Shown one piece after another: positions 34,651 through 45,504 of a stretch of 64,000 bases of DNA. The notes beneath the pieces are model-generated. The model made no database searches. It worked only from the letters and a program-made list of their open reading frames with translations, and was not told where the DNA came from. How positions within the stretch are numbered: position 1 is the stretch's first letter; each line of letters opens with the position of its first letter. Source of the stretch: Corylus avellana (Eukaryota; Streptophyta; Magnoliopsida; Fagales; Betulaceae); the NCBI RefSeq assembly GCF_901000735.1, contig NC_081546.1, positions 28,477,900-28,541,899 of the forward strand, read 5' to 3'. The translations under genes were made by a program, and so were the position numbers.

Positions 34651-35325
34651 TTTTTAAGTCGTTACAAAATGGTATCAAAGCTACCTAGTATCGCCAAGCC
34701 ATGTGATACTGAAGCATTGCATGGTGTGGCCCTGACGAGAACGTTAGAAGCTTAAAAGGGAGAGTATGTAACACGCCGATCCCATAATAGGAAGATGAGG
34801 AGTAGTTCACATAAAGTGAGTGGTTTATAAAGATAGTCATGAGTACTAAGTCTCTCATTGCCTAGATATTAAGAGAAACTAAGTTTTATAAGAAATTATA
34901 GGAAAGCTCTAAATTGATCTTTATGGTAATAGCGCAGATGTGACTATCGTTTTTTTCGAAGTCGGAATTCTCTAGCCATTGGGCATTAGTTGGGCTAGAG
35001 CGAAATGAAAATTAAAGAGAAACTCTCTAATTACCCTCGGAAAAAGAAGTCGAAGACCAGCCTTAAACATTTATTCATATAAACAAACCTAGTGACATTT
35101 GCCATCCACTATAGAACCCCTTCAATTCGTTGGCACTAGAAGGGCAGAGAACCCCGAAACTCGATGATTGAATATTTATCCCGTAATCTGACACTATCTG
35201 TGACGTCCCACATCGCCTGGGAAGTCTGGTTTAGGGGAGTCAATTGTGACGTCTCACATCACTTGGGTATGGAGATGAGGATGTGCTTAAATGTATACTA
35301 CACCCTTAATGACAACAACGTGTTT

Positions 35326-35417
35326 TAAAGCCGTGATGGTTATGATCCCATCAGAACTCCGCAGTTAAGCGTGCTTCTGCTGGAGTAGTACCAGGATGGG
35401 TGACCTCCTAGGAAGTC
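35326..35417 (+). other. 5S rRNA-like segment of the left Cassandra LTR
   Basis: It contains GATCCCATCAGAACTCCG, GTTAAGCGTGCTT, GAGTAGTACCAGGATGGGTG and ACCTCCT in 5S order, covering the Pol III internal control region. The 5' part of 5S is poorly conserved. It is not a functional 5S gene array. Confidence 0.9.
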
Positions 35418-35705
35418 TGGTTTGGGGGAGCCAAAAGCGGACAATATTGTGTCATTGGGGTGGGATGTTACATATGGTATCAGAGCCATTACCCAGCCTG
35501 AGATGGGGGAAGCGTGCACAAGACCATGAAGGTCGCTAGCAGGCGCTCGCTGGGGCGGACGCCAAGAATGGGCTAATTCCATGAGGGTCGCCAGCGAGGA
35601 CGCTGGGTCTTAAGAGGGGATGATTGTGACGTTCCACATCGCCTGGATACGGAGATGAGGATGTGCTTAAATGTATACTACACCCTTAATGACAACAACG
35701 CGTTT

Positions 35706-35797
35706 TAAAGCCATGATGGTCATGATCCCATCAGAACTCCGTGGTTAAGCGTGCTTCTGCTGGAGTAGTACCAGGATGGGTGACCTCCTGAGAAGTC
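35706..35797 (+). other. 5S rRNA-like segment of the right Cassandra LTR
   Basis: Same order as the left copy, with a few substitutions (for example CCGTGGTTAAG instead of CCGCAGTTAAG). Confidence 0.9.
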
Positions 35798-36011
35798 TGA
35801 TTTGGGGGAGCCAAAAGCGGACAATATTGTGTGCCATTGGGGTGGGATGTTACACTATCCCTCTTTATGAGTATTGATTGCCACGAAGCCCCATGAAGAA
35901 CCTCAAAATCTGTGGCCTTCTCAAGAGCATCGATGGTCGGGGGTTCTTAGAACCCTTACGAGGGTTTGAACGGCGAGATCCAACACGATCCATTAGATAA
36001 GAAACACTCAA

Positions 36012-36706
36012 TCGAAACACTCAGTCAATCGAGATCTGACATGCTCCCTCCTCCTTTCCCCCTCCCCCTCTACCCCCATCCTACTCTCCCCTTCCCATTC
36101 TACTTTTTTTTTTCCTTGGTTTCTTTATGTTTTTTAGGAGTTTTCCGGCGATAAAGTAGTAACTCCGGCCTCTTTCGTTCGCCCTCCAAGGTGCTGTGCC
36201 CACCATCTCCTCCGTCTGCTCCACCACACGCCAATAGTGGCCAGTGCCCATCATCTCCTCCACTCCGGTCGCTGCTGTTTTGTTGACTATTTTGCTTGTT
36301 TTGATGTTTTGAATAAGAGTTTTTTTCTCCATAGATCTGCTCTCATGAGCGATCGATCTATGAGGAGAAGGATGTAGTTTCTTGACAGATGAGTCGATGA
36401 GGAGTAGATCGGTGTGAGAGTTTTTCTCTCACGGCCGGAAAATAATGGTTTGAAAGTATAGCTAACCATGCTTTAGATCTAGACTGCCCATGAGCAGATA
36501 TGTACCTTAACGGGCAATGGTACATGGGTTAGCGAAAAAGTTTGAGGTCATAGATAGTACTTAATTGTAAGATCTGTATTGTATTTATGATGTTGTAATC
36601 TTATAGCTTTGAGTTATGTTCTTTTAGAATTTAAGCTCTGTGATGTAAGATCTTTATGCTCCTGATCGTTTATCAATGAAATTGCAATTATTCTAAAAAA
36701 AAAAAA
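36012..36706 (+). mobile_element. Poly(A) retroposon, copy 2 only
   Basis: Copy 1 runs from CACTCAATC to AGTTCAATAAAGTG within about 30 bp. Here about 700 bp intervene, ending TTATCAATGAAATTGCAATTATTCT plus poly(A) (about 36695-36706), a LINE-type 3' tail. The left part is CT-rich. No long ORF is present. Confidence 0.6.
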
Positions 36707-37158
36707 AGTTCCAATAAAGTGAAGTACCTTATTTAAAATGTCATCGAAGAATCTAAATCGGCAAAATATACTCAAATGTGGGAATCTAATTGATTGAGGT
36801 TTGGAAAAACACGATAAATGAGAGAAAATGGTAGCTTGGGAAAGCCAAGGTTGCATAAAACGAAACAAATAGCAACAACAAATGAATGAGAGAAAGAAAA
36901 GACCATGCTCAAGATTGAAAAGACAAAACTAACGAAGATGGTATATTGGTGAAAAGAATTTTTAGGGGAGTATGCAATCGCCATCCCAACATTCAAAAGA
37001 CACATGCCAAAATCTCAAAAGACTAGCAAGTGAATCGGTGCATCTAATTGGATAAAGACAAAGAAATGTCAAGAGTCGACACCAATCCTAGGATCAATTA
37101 AGCAAAAAATTCTTGTTACCATACTTGCCATGTCGAATAAGGAAATTGATGAGGTAAC

Positions 37159-37606
37159 TGTTGGGAATTGGGCTCACAGCCCAGCGAACCCATAAGGTAA
37201 AAGCCTATTAGTGGGTCATAAGATTCAAACTTATCAATTCATGTGTAGCAGGGAATCAACTCCAATAGCAATGGAATCAAATCCAATCCCACAAGATTGT
37301 ATGTACTCCTAATTGAGAGGAATTAGACCCGATACCTAAGCCATTATCCCACGGTACCAGTTGACCCGAGATACGAGCCGGAATGTTAAGATAGGAAATG
37401 CTATAAAAGGGAAGCTAAGATCAAGTAAGGACTTTTGGCCTTCACGGCTTCAAATTCACACTCATTGCATTTAACTTTCAATCTCATACACAATTCTAAC
37501 ATAAGCATCGAAGCTATCCCAGCCGGCAAGCTTCGGTGCTTATATTTGTTCCTTTTTTACAAGTACAACTTAGCTTGGCATTGGACACTAAAAAACTGTT
37601 CTAACA
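37159..37606. mobile_element. LTR (448 bp) of a TGTTGGG..CTAACA family
   Basis: It starts TGTTGGGAATTGGGCTC and ends GTTCTAACA, with a promoter-like GCTATAAAAGGG near 37401. The 41242-43434 LTR has the same ends and TATAAAAGG box. The left flank GTAAC is not repeated at the right, so it is not a simple solo LTR. Confidence 0.65.
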
Positions 37607-37859
37607 TAATGCATCCTTATTTTCTCAATAAGGGCAATACAATCCACCTTTCTCAATTTGGACAACAGCAGACAGACCAATTAATGTTAATACAATCCAA
37701 ATAACGTTAATTAATGTAGTTGGTGTAGTGCTGCACGGCAAGCAGACAAATTAAGTTTGACTTGTGTGCAGATATGGCAACCATTTTTGACAAATGGGCA
37801 GACTTGACCTGCAAGTGTTGGAAAATATATAAATAAAAGATGGTGATACTAAATAAATA

Positions 37860-38656
37860 AGGCCGTTTGATTTGCGAAATGTCTATTTTATTAGAAAAGA
37901 ATTAGTTATTATGGGGAATAGAAGTGTATGGAATAAATTAGCTATTCATATTTCTTTGTTTGGTTGTAAGCTGGAATAGACTAGCTAATCTTATTCTTTG
38001 GTTTGGTACAATGCAATATGTTGGTGAATGAAATCATATTGTGACCAAATTTCCTAAAATACCTTTATAATACAAATACAATATATATTATTAATGACTT
38101 TCATTTTTTTAAAAAAAAACATAATCAACTTTACTATAATTTTTTTTTAAAAAAAAATTATGTCAGGTATGTGGCCTTTTTTTTTCGCAATTATGCTACA
38201 AAATTATTTATATAAAAAAAATATAGTTGGAGAAAAAAGAATCAAACTCAATCTTGAATTCAAAAAAATATAGTTAGAAAATGTACAGAGAATCAAAAGA
38301 AATCAAAAAACAGATTATATATTTGTATTTTATGAAAATTTTGTAGATTCTGTTTCTCCATCAAAGAAAAAAAAATTACAGAAAAAAAAAAAAAAAAGAC
38401 AGAGAGACGGAGAGAAGAAAACCGGATAGAAACGGTACAGAAAATCAAAAGAAATAAAAAAAAATAATAATAAAAAATAAAAAAACTGAGGAACAGTACA
38501 GAGGAAGGGAGACGACACATAGAAAAAAAAAATCGTTTGCACTTGCAGAAAAACTGTACCAGAAGAATCAGAGAGAAAAGAGAAAGATAGAGAAAGAGAA
38601 AAAATGAAATATAGAGACAGAGAAAAGAGAAACAGAGAAACGGAGAAAACAGAAAC

Positions 38657-38687
<31 letters not shown>

Positions 38688-38950
38688 ACGAAATATAGAA
38701 GAATCAGAGAGAGAGAGAAAGAAATTTAATCCCATAGGTGGGGTTTTTTGTGGCTATTTACACAATTAATTTAATCCTACGGGAAATGATTAGTTAAGCC
38801 ACTCAAAAAGCTAACCCTGTGTGTATAGGATTAGTAGTCCCATGGGAATAGACCATTTCCAGAAATAGAGTGTTACCAAATAAATAACTAGTTATACCTA
38901 GTATTAACTAGTCCAATCTAATGGTCTATTCCACAAACCAAATGGGACCT
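37860..38950. mobile_element. Large MITE-like element, about 1.1 kb
   Basis: The left end GGCCGTTTGATTTGCGAAAT and the right end CACAAACCAAATGGGACCT are imperfect inverted repeats, and GTCTATT/GGTCTATTCC lie just inside. The middle is low complexity, with GA-rich runs at about 38399-38730. Short frames inside are artefacts of that composition. Confidence 0.5.
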
Positions 38951-39243
38951 AAAAGTTATTGTTTTTGGTTCATCTTTTCCCTTTTTCCTGAATAGAGAAA
39001 AAAAATGTAATGCATTTTGAATAATATTTTTAAAAAAATAAAAATGTTTTGATGTAACATAAAAATAAAAATTATTTTAAAATTTTTATATTTGAAGTTA
39101 TTTGTTAATATTTTTGTTTTGAAAAGAAAAAATATAATAATTTAACCAAAAAAAAAATTTAAGTTATGCATTCATTGCACACACGATGCAAGTTAGAGTC
39201 ACATCAATATGTAATTAAAAGACACGAATGCACCCTCAACTCG

Positions 39244-39960
39244 TTTTTTTTTTTTTTTTAATTTTTTTTTTTTTTTTAAGTAAGTAAAGGAAAGGTGTTA
39301 CATGATTAAAATAAACACAAAAGGGGATGACATCCCAACAACAGAGTCCAAATGGTAAAAAAGTAACAAAGTCTGGATCCAGTAACAAAGTTCAACTGGT
39401 TACATGATTAAAATACAGTAACAAAGTCTGGATCCAGTTCAAAATGACCAAACAGCAGGTAATGATGATTGCGAATGAAACCAGAAGGACCATAAGTAAG
39501 CCGAGCCTATTCCAAGACCGCACAGAGAGGTACAAAGTGCAAAGAAACTTCGGAGAAGTCTGTTGCGGTAAAAACAACAACCACTATAAAATGGTTGTTG
39601 CTGAGCAGGCACTGTAGAGAACCAAATAGGAGCTGTTAAAGGACGTCTATCAGCAATAATCTCCACCTTAAGATCAAACCATATCGTGGCAGGGAGATAA
39701 TAACCCACAAACAACAAGAAAAAACAGCAAAATAAAACATAAATTATAGACAAACAACAGCAAAAAAACAACAAAACAAGCACCCAACAATAGATCGGGT
39801 GCCTGCGAAGAACAGAACGGGCGCCGATGAGCAGTGAACGAATCGATGATCGGTTGGCAGAGAAGGAAAGCTAGGGAGCCAGTGAGGATGGAGGAAGCGC
39901 TCGATTAGCAGCAGGATCCAGTGTGTACAAAAATATGACACAAACAGAAGCATTAATTTG
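39244..39960 (-). mobile_element. Putative poly(A) retroposon
   Basis: Two poly(T) runs at about 39246-39277 on + would be the tail of a minus-strand retroposon. Overlapping minus-strand frames (39439-39783, 39744-39953) read through it but match no known family. A block GTAACAAAGTCTGGATCCAGT is duplicated at 39364 and 39418. The TSD was not identified. Confidence 0.4.
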
Positions 39961-40563
39961 TTTACAATATCATTATCAAAGACAAACCTAATTTATTGTA
40001 TTTTTTATTTTATTTAATTGTATTTCATAGTGGGTGGACCAAATACTGACAAACATAGCCAACCAAGATGGTTAAAACTGTGTGGTGTGATAAATCGAAG
40101 CCAGTTGTCAACAAATACATGCAATAAGTTATCTTTTCTTTTCTTTTTTTCTTTTTTTGTGAGTAATACAATACGTTTTCAATCGCCCAAATTTATACCG
40201 TTTGCTTTCTACTGTTGAGAAATATATGAAATGACAGGTTTTATCCTCAAAGCAAAGGGACCGAATCCTCTCCATTTTCTGGGGAGCCGGTCCCATATTT
40301 TACAATGATAGAGTAATTATTTAAATTTTTTTTGGACTTTTTTACCCTTGTAAAAAAGAGAACCAACTCCTCTCTATTTCCTTTGAAATGGAGAGGATTT
40401 TCTCCAAAGGAAAGATGGCACAACAATGGGATAAGCTTCTCCCTGCTCAGTCTTATCTTAACGTATCCTCTCCATTTCTTCCTTATCCCATGCCCCATTT
40501 TCTTATATTATTGTTACATAATACTTTATATATATTATTCAAGAATAAGAGTAGAAAAAAAGA

Positions 40564-40595
<32 letters not shown>

Positions 40596-40598
40596 CAA
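39961..40598. other. Intergenic, local inverted copies and TA run
   Basis: GGACTTTTTTACCC with CCTCTCTATTTCCTTTGAAATGGAGAGG (about 40334-40395) forms a short palindrome, and parts recur as CCTCTCCATTTTCTGGGG near 40266. A (TA)n run lies at 40565-40591. No gene. Confidence 0.45.
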
Positions 40599-40975
40599 GA
40601 ATAATGCTACCTACTAAACAAACATCTCATAAATATTTTATAAAGTTGATGTGGTAGGACTTAGTAGTCATTGGATTGGCCATTGTTAAAACAAATTTGA
40701 GAAATGTTATGTGTTAATATATTTTTTTATATTTGATCAATCTCATCTTACAAATTAACCATTAGATTTGTGAACTTATGTGGGGTACAAATAAGTCAAT
40801 GATGAACTCTACAAATCTAATGGTTGATCTATTAAATTTATAAGAAAATCTTGAAAGCTTATTAATCCATAGTATTTCTCAAAAAGATATAGTCAATTAG
40901 TGCTAGACCTTACTATATCAACTTTGTAAAATATTTATGGAATATTTGTGTGCTACGTACCATGTAGCATTTCTT
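40599..40975. mobile_element. MITE with a second MITE nested inside
   Basis: The outer ends AATAATGCTACCTACTAAAC and GTACCATGTAGCATTTCTT are imperfect inverted repeats, with TAAATATTTTATAAAGTTGAT mirrored further in. The inner element is 40699-40880, with ends GAGAAATGTTATG and CATAGTATTTCTC and paired AACCATTAGATTTGT / ACAAATCTAATGGTT. Confidence 0.65.
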
Positions 40976-41000
40976 AGTGCTAGACCTTATATATATATAT

Positions 41001-41176
41001 GAGTAATGTTATAAGTCTTCCTAAAGTTCTCTTAAAGTCATCTCAAATGTGATGTGACTTTTAAAATTACCAATAAATCAAAAGTCAATAAATTACATCT
41101 CAAATTCAACGGTGATTTTAAAAGCCACATCACATTTGGGATGACTCTAAGAAGACTTTAGGAAAACTTATAGCCT

Positions 41177-41181
<5 letters not shown>
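41001..41181. mobile_element. MITE related to the one at 3842
   Basis: The ends GAGTAATGTTATAAGTCTTCC and GGAAAACTTATAGCCTTACTC are inverted repeats. The interior pairs GATGTGACTTTTAAAAT with GATTTTAAAAGCCACATC. It is followed by (CT)n at 41180-41210. Confidence 0.65.
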
Positions 41182-41213
<32 letters not shown>

Positions 41214-41345
41214 CATATATAAACTTGCAGTCAATCATTATTGTTGGGCAACAAGCCCATGTAACCGACATATCCATTCACTAACCCGAGCTCACCAAAT
41301 CATTGGCACGTAGGATTCTCTCCCACCCCACTTGGCCACGGCCTT

Positions 41346-42447
41346 CTTACTATTGAAATATATATAAAATATAAAATACTAAAATAAAAGAAAAAGAAAA
41401 GAGAGCGGAAGCAGATAGAGACGTATGGGCTACATCTTGTATATTCACTGTATCAATCAATATTACATAATTCTCTATTTATAGAGAGACAATGAGTAGT
41501 GACCAAGAAACCCAAATTAAACCCTAAAATACATAAGGAAATAAATAAACCCTACATTACAAATTAAATAACGGAAATATAAAATATTTTAATAAAGGAA
41601 ATAATATATTCTAACATCCCCCCTCAAACTCAAGGCGTAAGCTTGAGTTTGGAAAAGAGAATAAATTGAAGGCATCCTGAAGTCGATAGTTGGATCAAGA
41701 CAATGCCGGCGAGAAAGGCTGAAAGTGACGGCCGGAGAAATACCGGAGAACAGAGACAAGCTGCTAAAAGAATCCGGTTAAGGGCCAAGCCGCAACTGAC
41801 AATGACGGTCGAAGAACGAAAACTAATCATTAAATCCCTTGAAGGGCCAAACCACATTGTGCCAGAATTCGCCCATAACAAAGACGAGAAAGGCTGAAAG
41901 TGACGGCTGGAGAAATACCGGAGAACGGAGACAAGCCACTAAAAGAATCCGGTGAAGGGCCAAGCCGCAACTGACAATGAGGCCGGAGAACGAAAACTAG
42001 CCGTTAAAATTCCCGTGAAGGGCCAAAACCGCATTGTGCCAAGATTCGCCAATGAATAAAGCCGTGGATCACAACAGAATTAAGAGATCATCAGAAGAGA
42101 ATGCTAGAAAACACCATAGAAACATCATAAGACTTTTATTGAAAGCCACAGAAACAGAAACGTGGCTCTGATACCATGTTGAAATATATATAAAATATAA
42201 AATACTAAAATAAAAGAAAAAGAAAAGAGAGCGGAAGCGGATAGAGACGTATGGGCTACATCTTGTATATTTACTGTATCAATCAATATTAGATAATTCT
42301 CTATTTATAGAGAGACAATGAGTAGTGACCAAGAAACCCAAATTAAACCCTAAAATACATAAGGAAAGAAATAAACCCTACATTACAAATTAAATAACGG
42401 AAATATAAAATATTCTAATAAAGGAAATAATATATTCTAACACTTAC
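41346..42447 (-). mobile_element. TRIM/small LTR element, 266-bp LTRs
   Basis: The body is 41351-42442 with perfect TSD CTTAC (41346-41350 and 42443-42447). The LTRs 41351-41616 and 42177-42442 are nearly identical in sequence and length, so the insertion is young. The primer site is the complement of 42162-42176 (TGGTATCAGAGCCAC on the minus strand), and a TTTGAGGGGGG purine tract (complement of about 41617-41628) adjoins the other LTR. The 560-bp interior has a 175-bp tandem duplication and no complete protein. Confidence 0.93.
41711..42058. repeat. 175-bp tandem duplication inside the TRIM
   Basis: Units start at 41711 and 41886 (both GAGAAAGGCTGAAAGTGACG). They share GAAATACCGGAGAAC, AAGAATCCGGT.AAGGGCCAAG and CATTGTGCCA, with small indels. 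Confidence 0.85.
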
Positions 42448-42526
42448 CACTGGGACAATCTTCATAACCAGTTAACCACCTTGTGAGCCCTCAATCTTGA
42501 CCACCATGTGGATGAAGCAACAATAA

Positions 42527-43204
42527 GTAGTTGATGTAGACCACATTCTTTGGGATTACATGAAGAAGACCCAAGCAGATAGGAGTGTGAAAACGCTCAG
42601 AGGAGTCAAGACAAGAGCTCAGACATGAGCAAAGAGGCAGTCAATACAGCCTTAGGAGTCACCGTCTGGATTGACCTTCATCCCGTCCGGACATGCCTGC
42701 TCTCCGTCCGAACGGCCTATATTATGTTTCAGTTTCCTAGTCGGTTTAGATTTCCTTTTCCGTTTCGGAGATGAGTTTCAATAGGTCCGTACGGACGGCC
42801 AGTTGTCTTCCGTAACCGTAGTTTTATTTTTAGTTGTTTTTGTAGCCGTAGTTTCAAAGCCGTAGTTTTCATTTGTTAAGGGTTTCGTCCAAACAAGGGT
42901 ATGTCCCGTCAGGACAGCCTACGTAGCTTTTCAAATCCGATTTCAATTCGTAGTTCTCTTATAGTTAGGAGTTTTGGGGCTATAAATAGATGCTTAGAGC
43001 CCTGAAAATGTAGCTTTGAATTATTATTTGGTTTTCATCAATAAGAATACTCAGAGTTGAGTTTCTTCGTTGTTTTCCTTTAATTCCTAGATAGCATCTA
43101 GTGTTTTTAAGAAGATTTATTTGATTTGTTGATAGTCTCACAATATAAGGAATATTTATCCATTTTTTTTGCTGTATTTCTTGTCCATCACTCAGCCTAG
43201 TAGT
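42527..43204 (+). mobile_element. Solo LTR of the TGATG..CA family
   Basis: The body is 42532-43199, bordered by TSD GTAGT (42527-42531 and 43200-43204). Read on + it starts TGATGTAGACC and ends near TTGTCCATCACTCAGCCTA. The terminal 170 bp match the reverse complement of the LTR at 4728-5165 (ATAGTCTCACAAT.., AATATTTATCC, TTCTTGTCCATCA). The middle carries GTCCGGACATGC and CCGTCCGAACGG blocks resembling the older element's LTR. Confidence 0.82.
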
Positions 43205-43561
43205 TGAGGGCGGCAAACCCTTATAAAAGGAAACTCAAAGCCAAGTAAACTAGACTTTCATCTCCTCTCAAAACTTTGTCTTATTTCTTTCTTTTTTTTC
43301 TTTTTTTTTTTTTTAAGTCATTTCTGATATACATATTGACTTAAACATCATAGTCATTCTTATCGGCCCACACCAACAAGCTCGTTATAGGTGCTTTTGA
43401 TTGATACTCTGGCACATGAAAAATTGTTCTAACAATTATTATGATTTTTGGTAGTTATTTGATTTAAACACAAACCAAGAGACCACATGGGAGGGCCAGT
43501 TTTTTTTTAACAAATCAGCTTCCATTAAAGCATAAAAAGATTAGATGACAGACACATAAAG

Positions 43562-43708
43562 CTAAAGACTAACTTGTCTCTAAGAGTTAGCTCAATTGGT
43601 TATGACCATACTTAATGAAGCGAATATCACTAGTTCGAATATTTCTCTCCTCTCTTGTACGGATATGTTAAAAAAAAAAAAAAAAATAGAGAGACTAAAG
43701 ATTAACTT
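43562..43708 (+). mobile_element. tRNA-derived SINE
   Basis: The body is about 43576-43694. Box A-like TTAGCTCAATTGGTTATGA is at 43588, box B-like AGTTCGAATATTTC at 43632, and a poly(A) tail at 43670-43686. The flanks CTAAAGACTAACTT (43562-43575) and CTAAAGATTAACTT (43695-43708) form a 14-bp TSD with one mismatch. At about 120 bp it belongs to a different family from the one at 12077. Confidence 0.82.
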
Positions 43709-44996
43709 AGACAAATTAACCCAATCCAGACGGGTCAGAAACTCCTCAAAGCAGGTGAAAGTGGAAAAACACATCTGCGAATACAGCTCAAAAAAACCTT
43801 TGCCGCGGTGCAATCTGATGGAAACAACCATTGAGATACATGGAACTTGGAATGAAGCCTTTCCCATCTGTGCTGGGGTTATTTCTTAGAGTGCAGCCTC
43901 GACAGACCCCATCTGCAACTCTGCCTTTGTATGTCCTACAGCACCAGCACCAGCACCTTCGATTGGAGTCATTGGATGCCCTGTTTACAATGGCAGACAA
44001 AAAAAAAAATCTTGCAAGGAAATGCTCTGAATGTTATCTAAGAATGGCAACATGTCCCACTTTTCTTGGTACCTACACCTGCAACATCGTAACCTATCAT
44101 TCAACTCCTGCCTGCAACCTCTAGAGTCTTAGTTTTTTTTTTTTTTAAGAACTCTACAGTCTTAGTTGAGTGCAACACAATCTCTGCCATGCCCTCAACC
44201 TTTCTTGGCTTATCACCCTTACAAAATTCTTATTTAAATAGAGATAGGCTTAGGGTCTAATTCCGACCAAACCATTTTCTTGGGAAATTAACTCTGAAAA
44301 TAGTTTATTTATTTGAAGAAAAAAAAATACTACTTTTTCAAAAATAAATTTTATTTTGGGACTTTCTAGATTTTAAAACGTTTTCCTTTTAGACTCAAAA
44401 AAAAAAAAAGCTTATTACTTATTTTTATTTTAGAAACTTCCAAAAATTCCATAAACTCTTAATATTATTCCTAAGCTTTTCTAATTAGGGGAATCAGCAA
44501 GATTGGCCCATATGGACCTTCTCTTAACTAGTTTATAGTTTTTAAAGCCTAAGAACACCCAATTGGGCTTAACTTCACACTTAACTAGTTTAGGCCCAAT
44601 TAGCTACAAACGCCCCTTAGTACCCAAAACCAAAATTAGAGGGATTAAACATGTGTTCTAACAAATTTTCATAAACTTCATGCAATTCAATCAAATTAGT
44701 AGATATGTGTAGGATTTTTTCATGAAAAATCAATGCAATGCGAACCTAAAAATTGCTTAGAACACTTAGAAATTATGCACTTTAATTTAAAATTTAATTT
44801 CAGGACCTTGGAATTGAATTTTTGGCCTCTAGATTTTCTATCTAGACTGTAAATTCACTCCCTAAATCAGTTTTTTTTAAAATTATTTTTGATCACCATG
44901 ATGATAGAGATCAAAATAATTTAAAACTTATTTTTAGGAAAAATTTACAAATTGTGACATGGCCTTGGGGTGTGTGGCTAGGGCTAGGGTTCTTAT
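43709..44996. other. Intergenic, nothing recognised
   Basis: Frames at 43831-44124 and 43788-44000 lack any family signature. Poly(T) at about 44132-44146. Confidence 0.45.
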
Positions 44997-45504
44997 TAAA
45001 ATATTGGGGAAAATTCACTTTACCCCCTTGAAGTTTCAGGAGTTTTTCAATTCGAACCCCAATATTTAAAAATTGGCAATATACCCCCTTAATGTTTCAA
45101 AAATTTTCAATTCAGACCCTCCGTTACTAATTTCTATTTAATTTGACGGAAATCATCCAACGTGCGTTTCATGTGAGATTTTGATGCCCTCTATTCCAAT
45201 TTTGCCTTCATTAAAACCTATGAAATTACGTAACTACCTTCAATTTCATAGGTTTTAATGAGGGTAATTATGTAATTTCATAAATTTTAATGAAGGCAAA
45301 ATTGGAATAGAGGGCATCAAAATCTCACTTGAGACGCACGTGGGGTGATTTCCCTCCAATTAGACAGAAATTAGTAACGGAGGGTCTGAATTGAAAATTT
45401 TTGAAACATTTAGGAAGTACATTGCCAATTTTTAAATATTGGGGTTCGAATTGAAAAACCCTTGAAACTTTAGGGAGGTAAAGTGAATTTAACCCTAAAA
45501 TATT
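44997..45504. mobile_element. Mutator-like foldback MITE, copy 2 (with TSDs)
   Basis: The body is 45006-45495 (490 bp), same family as 1029-1514. Its perfect 9-bp TSD is TAAAATATT (44997-45005 and 45496-45504). The arms are better preserved than in copy 1. Confidence 0.9.

Larger units (their letters stand above)
33782..34968 (+). mobile_element. TRIM retrotransposon, copy 2, interrupted
   Basis: The left LTR starts TGTAACACATAGAG and is broken after about 33890 by a MITE. The remainder (AAGTCGTTACA, primer site TGGTATCAAAGC, internal region, purine tract, right LTR from TGTAACACGCCG near 34768) follows from about 34650 to 34968. Confidence 0.65.
35194..35859 (+). mobile_element. Cassandra TRIM retrotransposon with 5S-like LTRs
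   Basis: The body is 35199-35854, bordered by the 5-bp TSD CTATC (35194-35198 and 35855-35859). LTRs are 35245-35472 and 35625-35854 (TGTGACGT..GTTACA). The primer site TGGTATCAGAGCC is at 35475-35487, the internal region is about 152 bp, and the purine tract is AAGAGGGGA (35612-35620). Each LTR holds a 5S rRNA-like segment, the hallmark of Cassandra. An extra 46-bp piece at 35199-35244 starts like an LTR and then jumps to sequence that normally follows the 5S part. The empty site survives in the paralogous copy at about 32846-32870. Confidence 0.95.
33601..37269. repeat. Old tandem duplication, copy 2
   Basis: See copy 1 at 31373-33597. This copy is enlarged by at least three insertions that copy 1 lacks: the MITE at 33893-34650, Cassandra at 35199-35854 and the poly(A) retroposon at about 36012-36706. 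Confidence 0.8.
41237..43439. mobile_element. Old solo LTR hosting two later insertions
   Basis: The body is 41242-43434, starting TGTTGGGCAACAAGCCC and ending GTTCTAACA, bordered by the perfect TSD ATTAT (41237-41241 and 43435-43439). Removing the TRIM (41351-42442) and the solo LTR (42532-43199), each with one TSD copy, leaves 423 bp, close to the 448-bp relative at 37159-37606. A TATAAAAGG box lies at about 43221-43229. No second LTR or internal region remains. Confidence 0.8.

Noticed and set aside
35326..35417. A genuine 5S rRNA gene
   Set aside because: The 5' half of 5S is missing, and the segment lies within LTRs that have a primer-binding site and TSD.
35340..35582. 80-codon minus frame
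   Set aside because: It lies on the reverse of the Cassandra 5S-like LTR and internal region, with no protein signature.
43590..43650. A tRNA gene
   Set aside because: Box A and B-like motifs are present but there is no cloverleaf; the poly(A) tail and TSD show a SINE.
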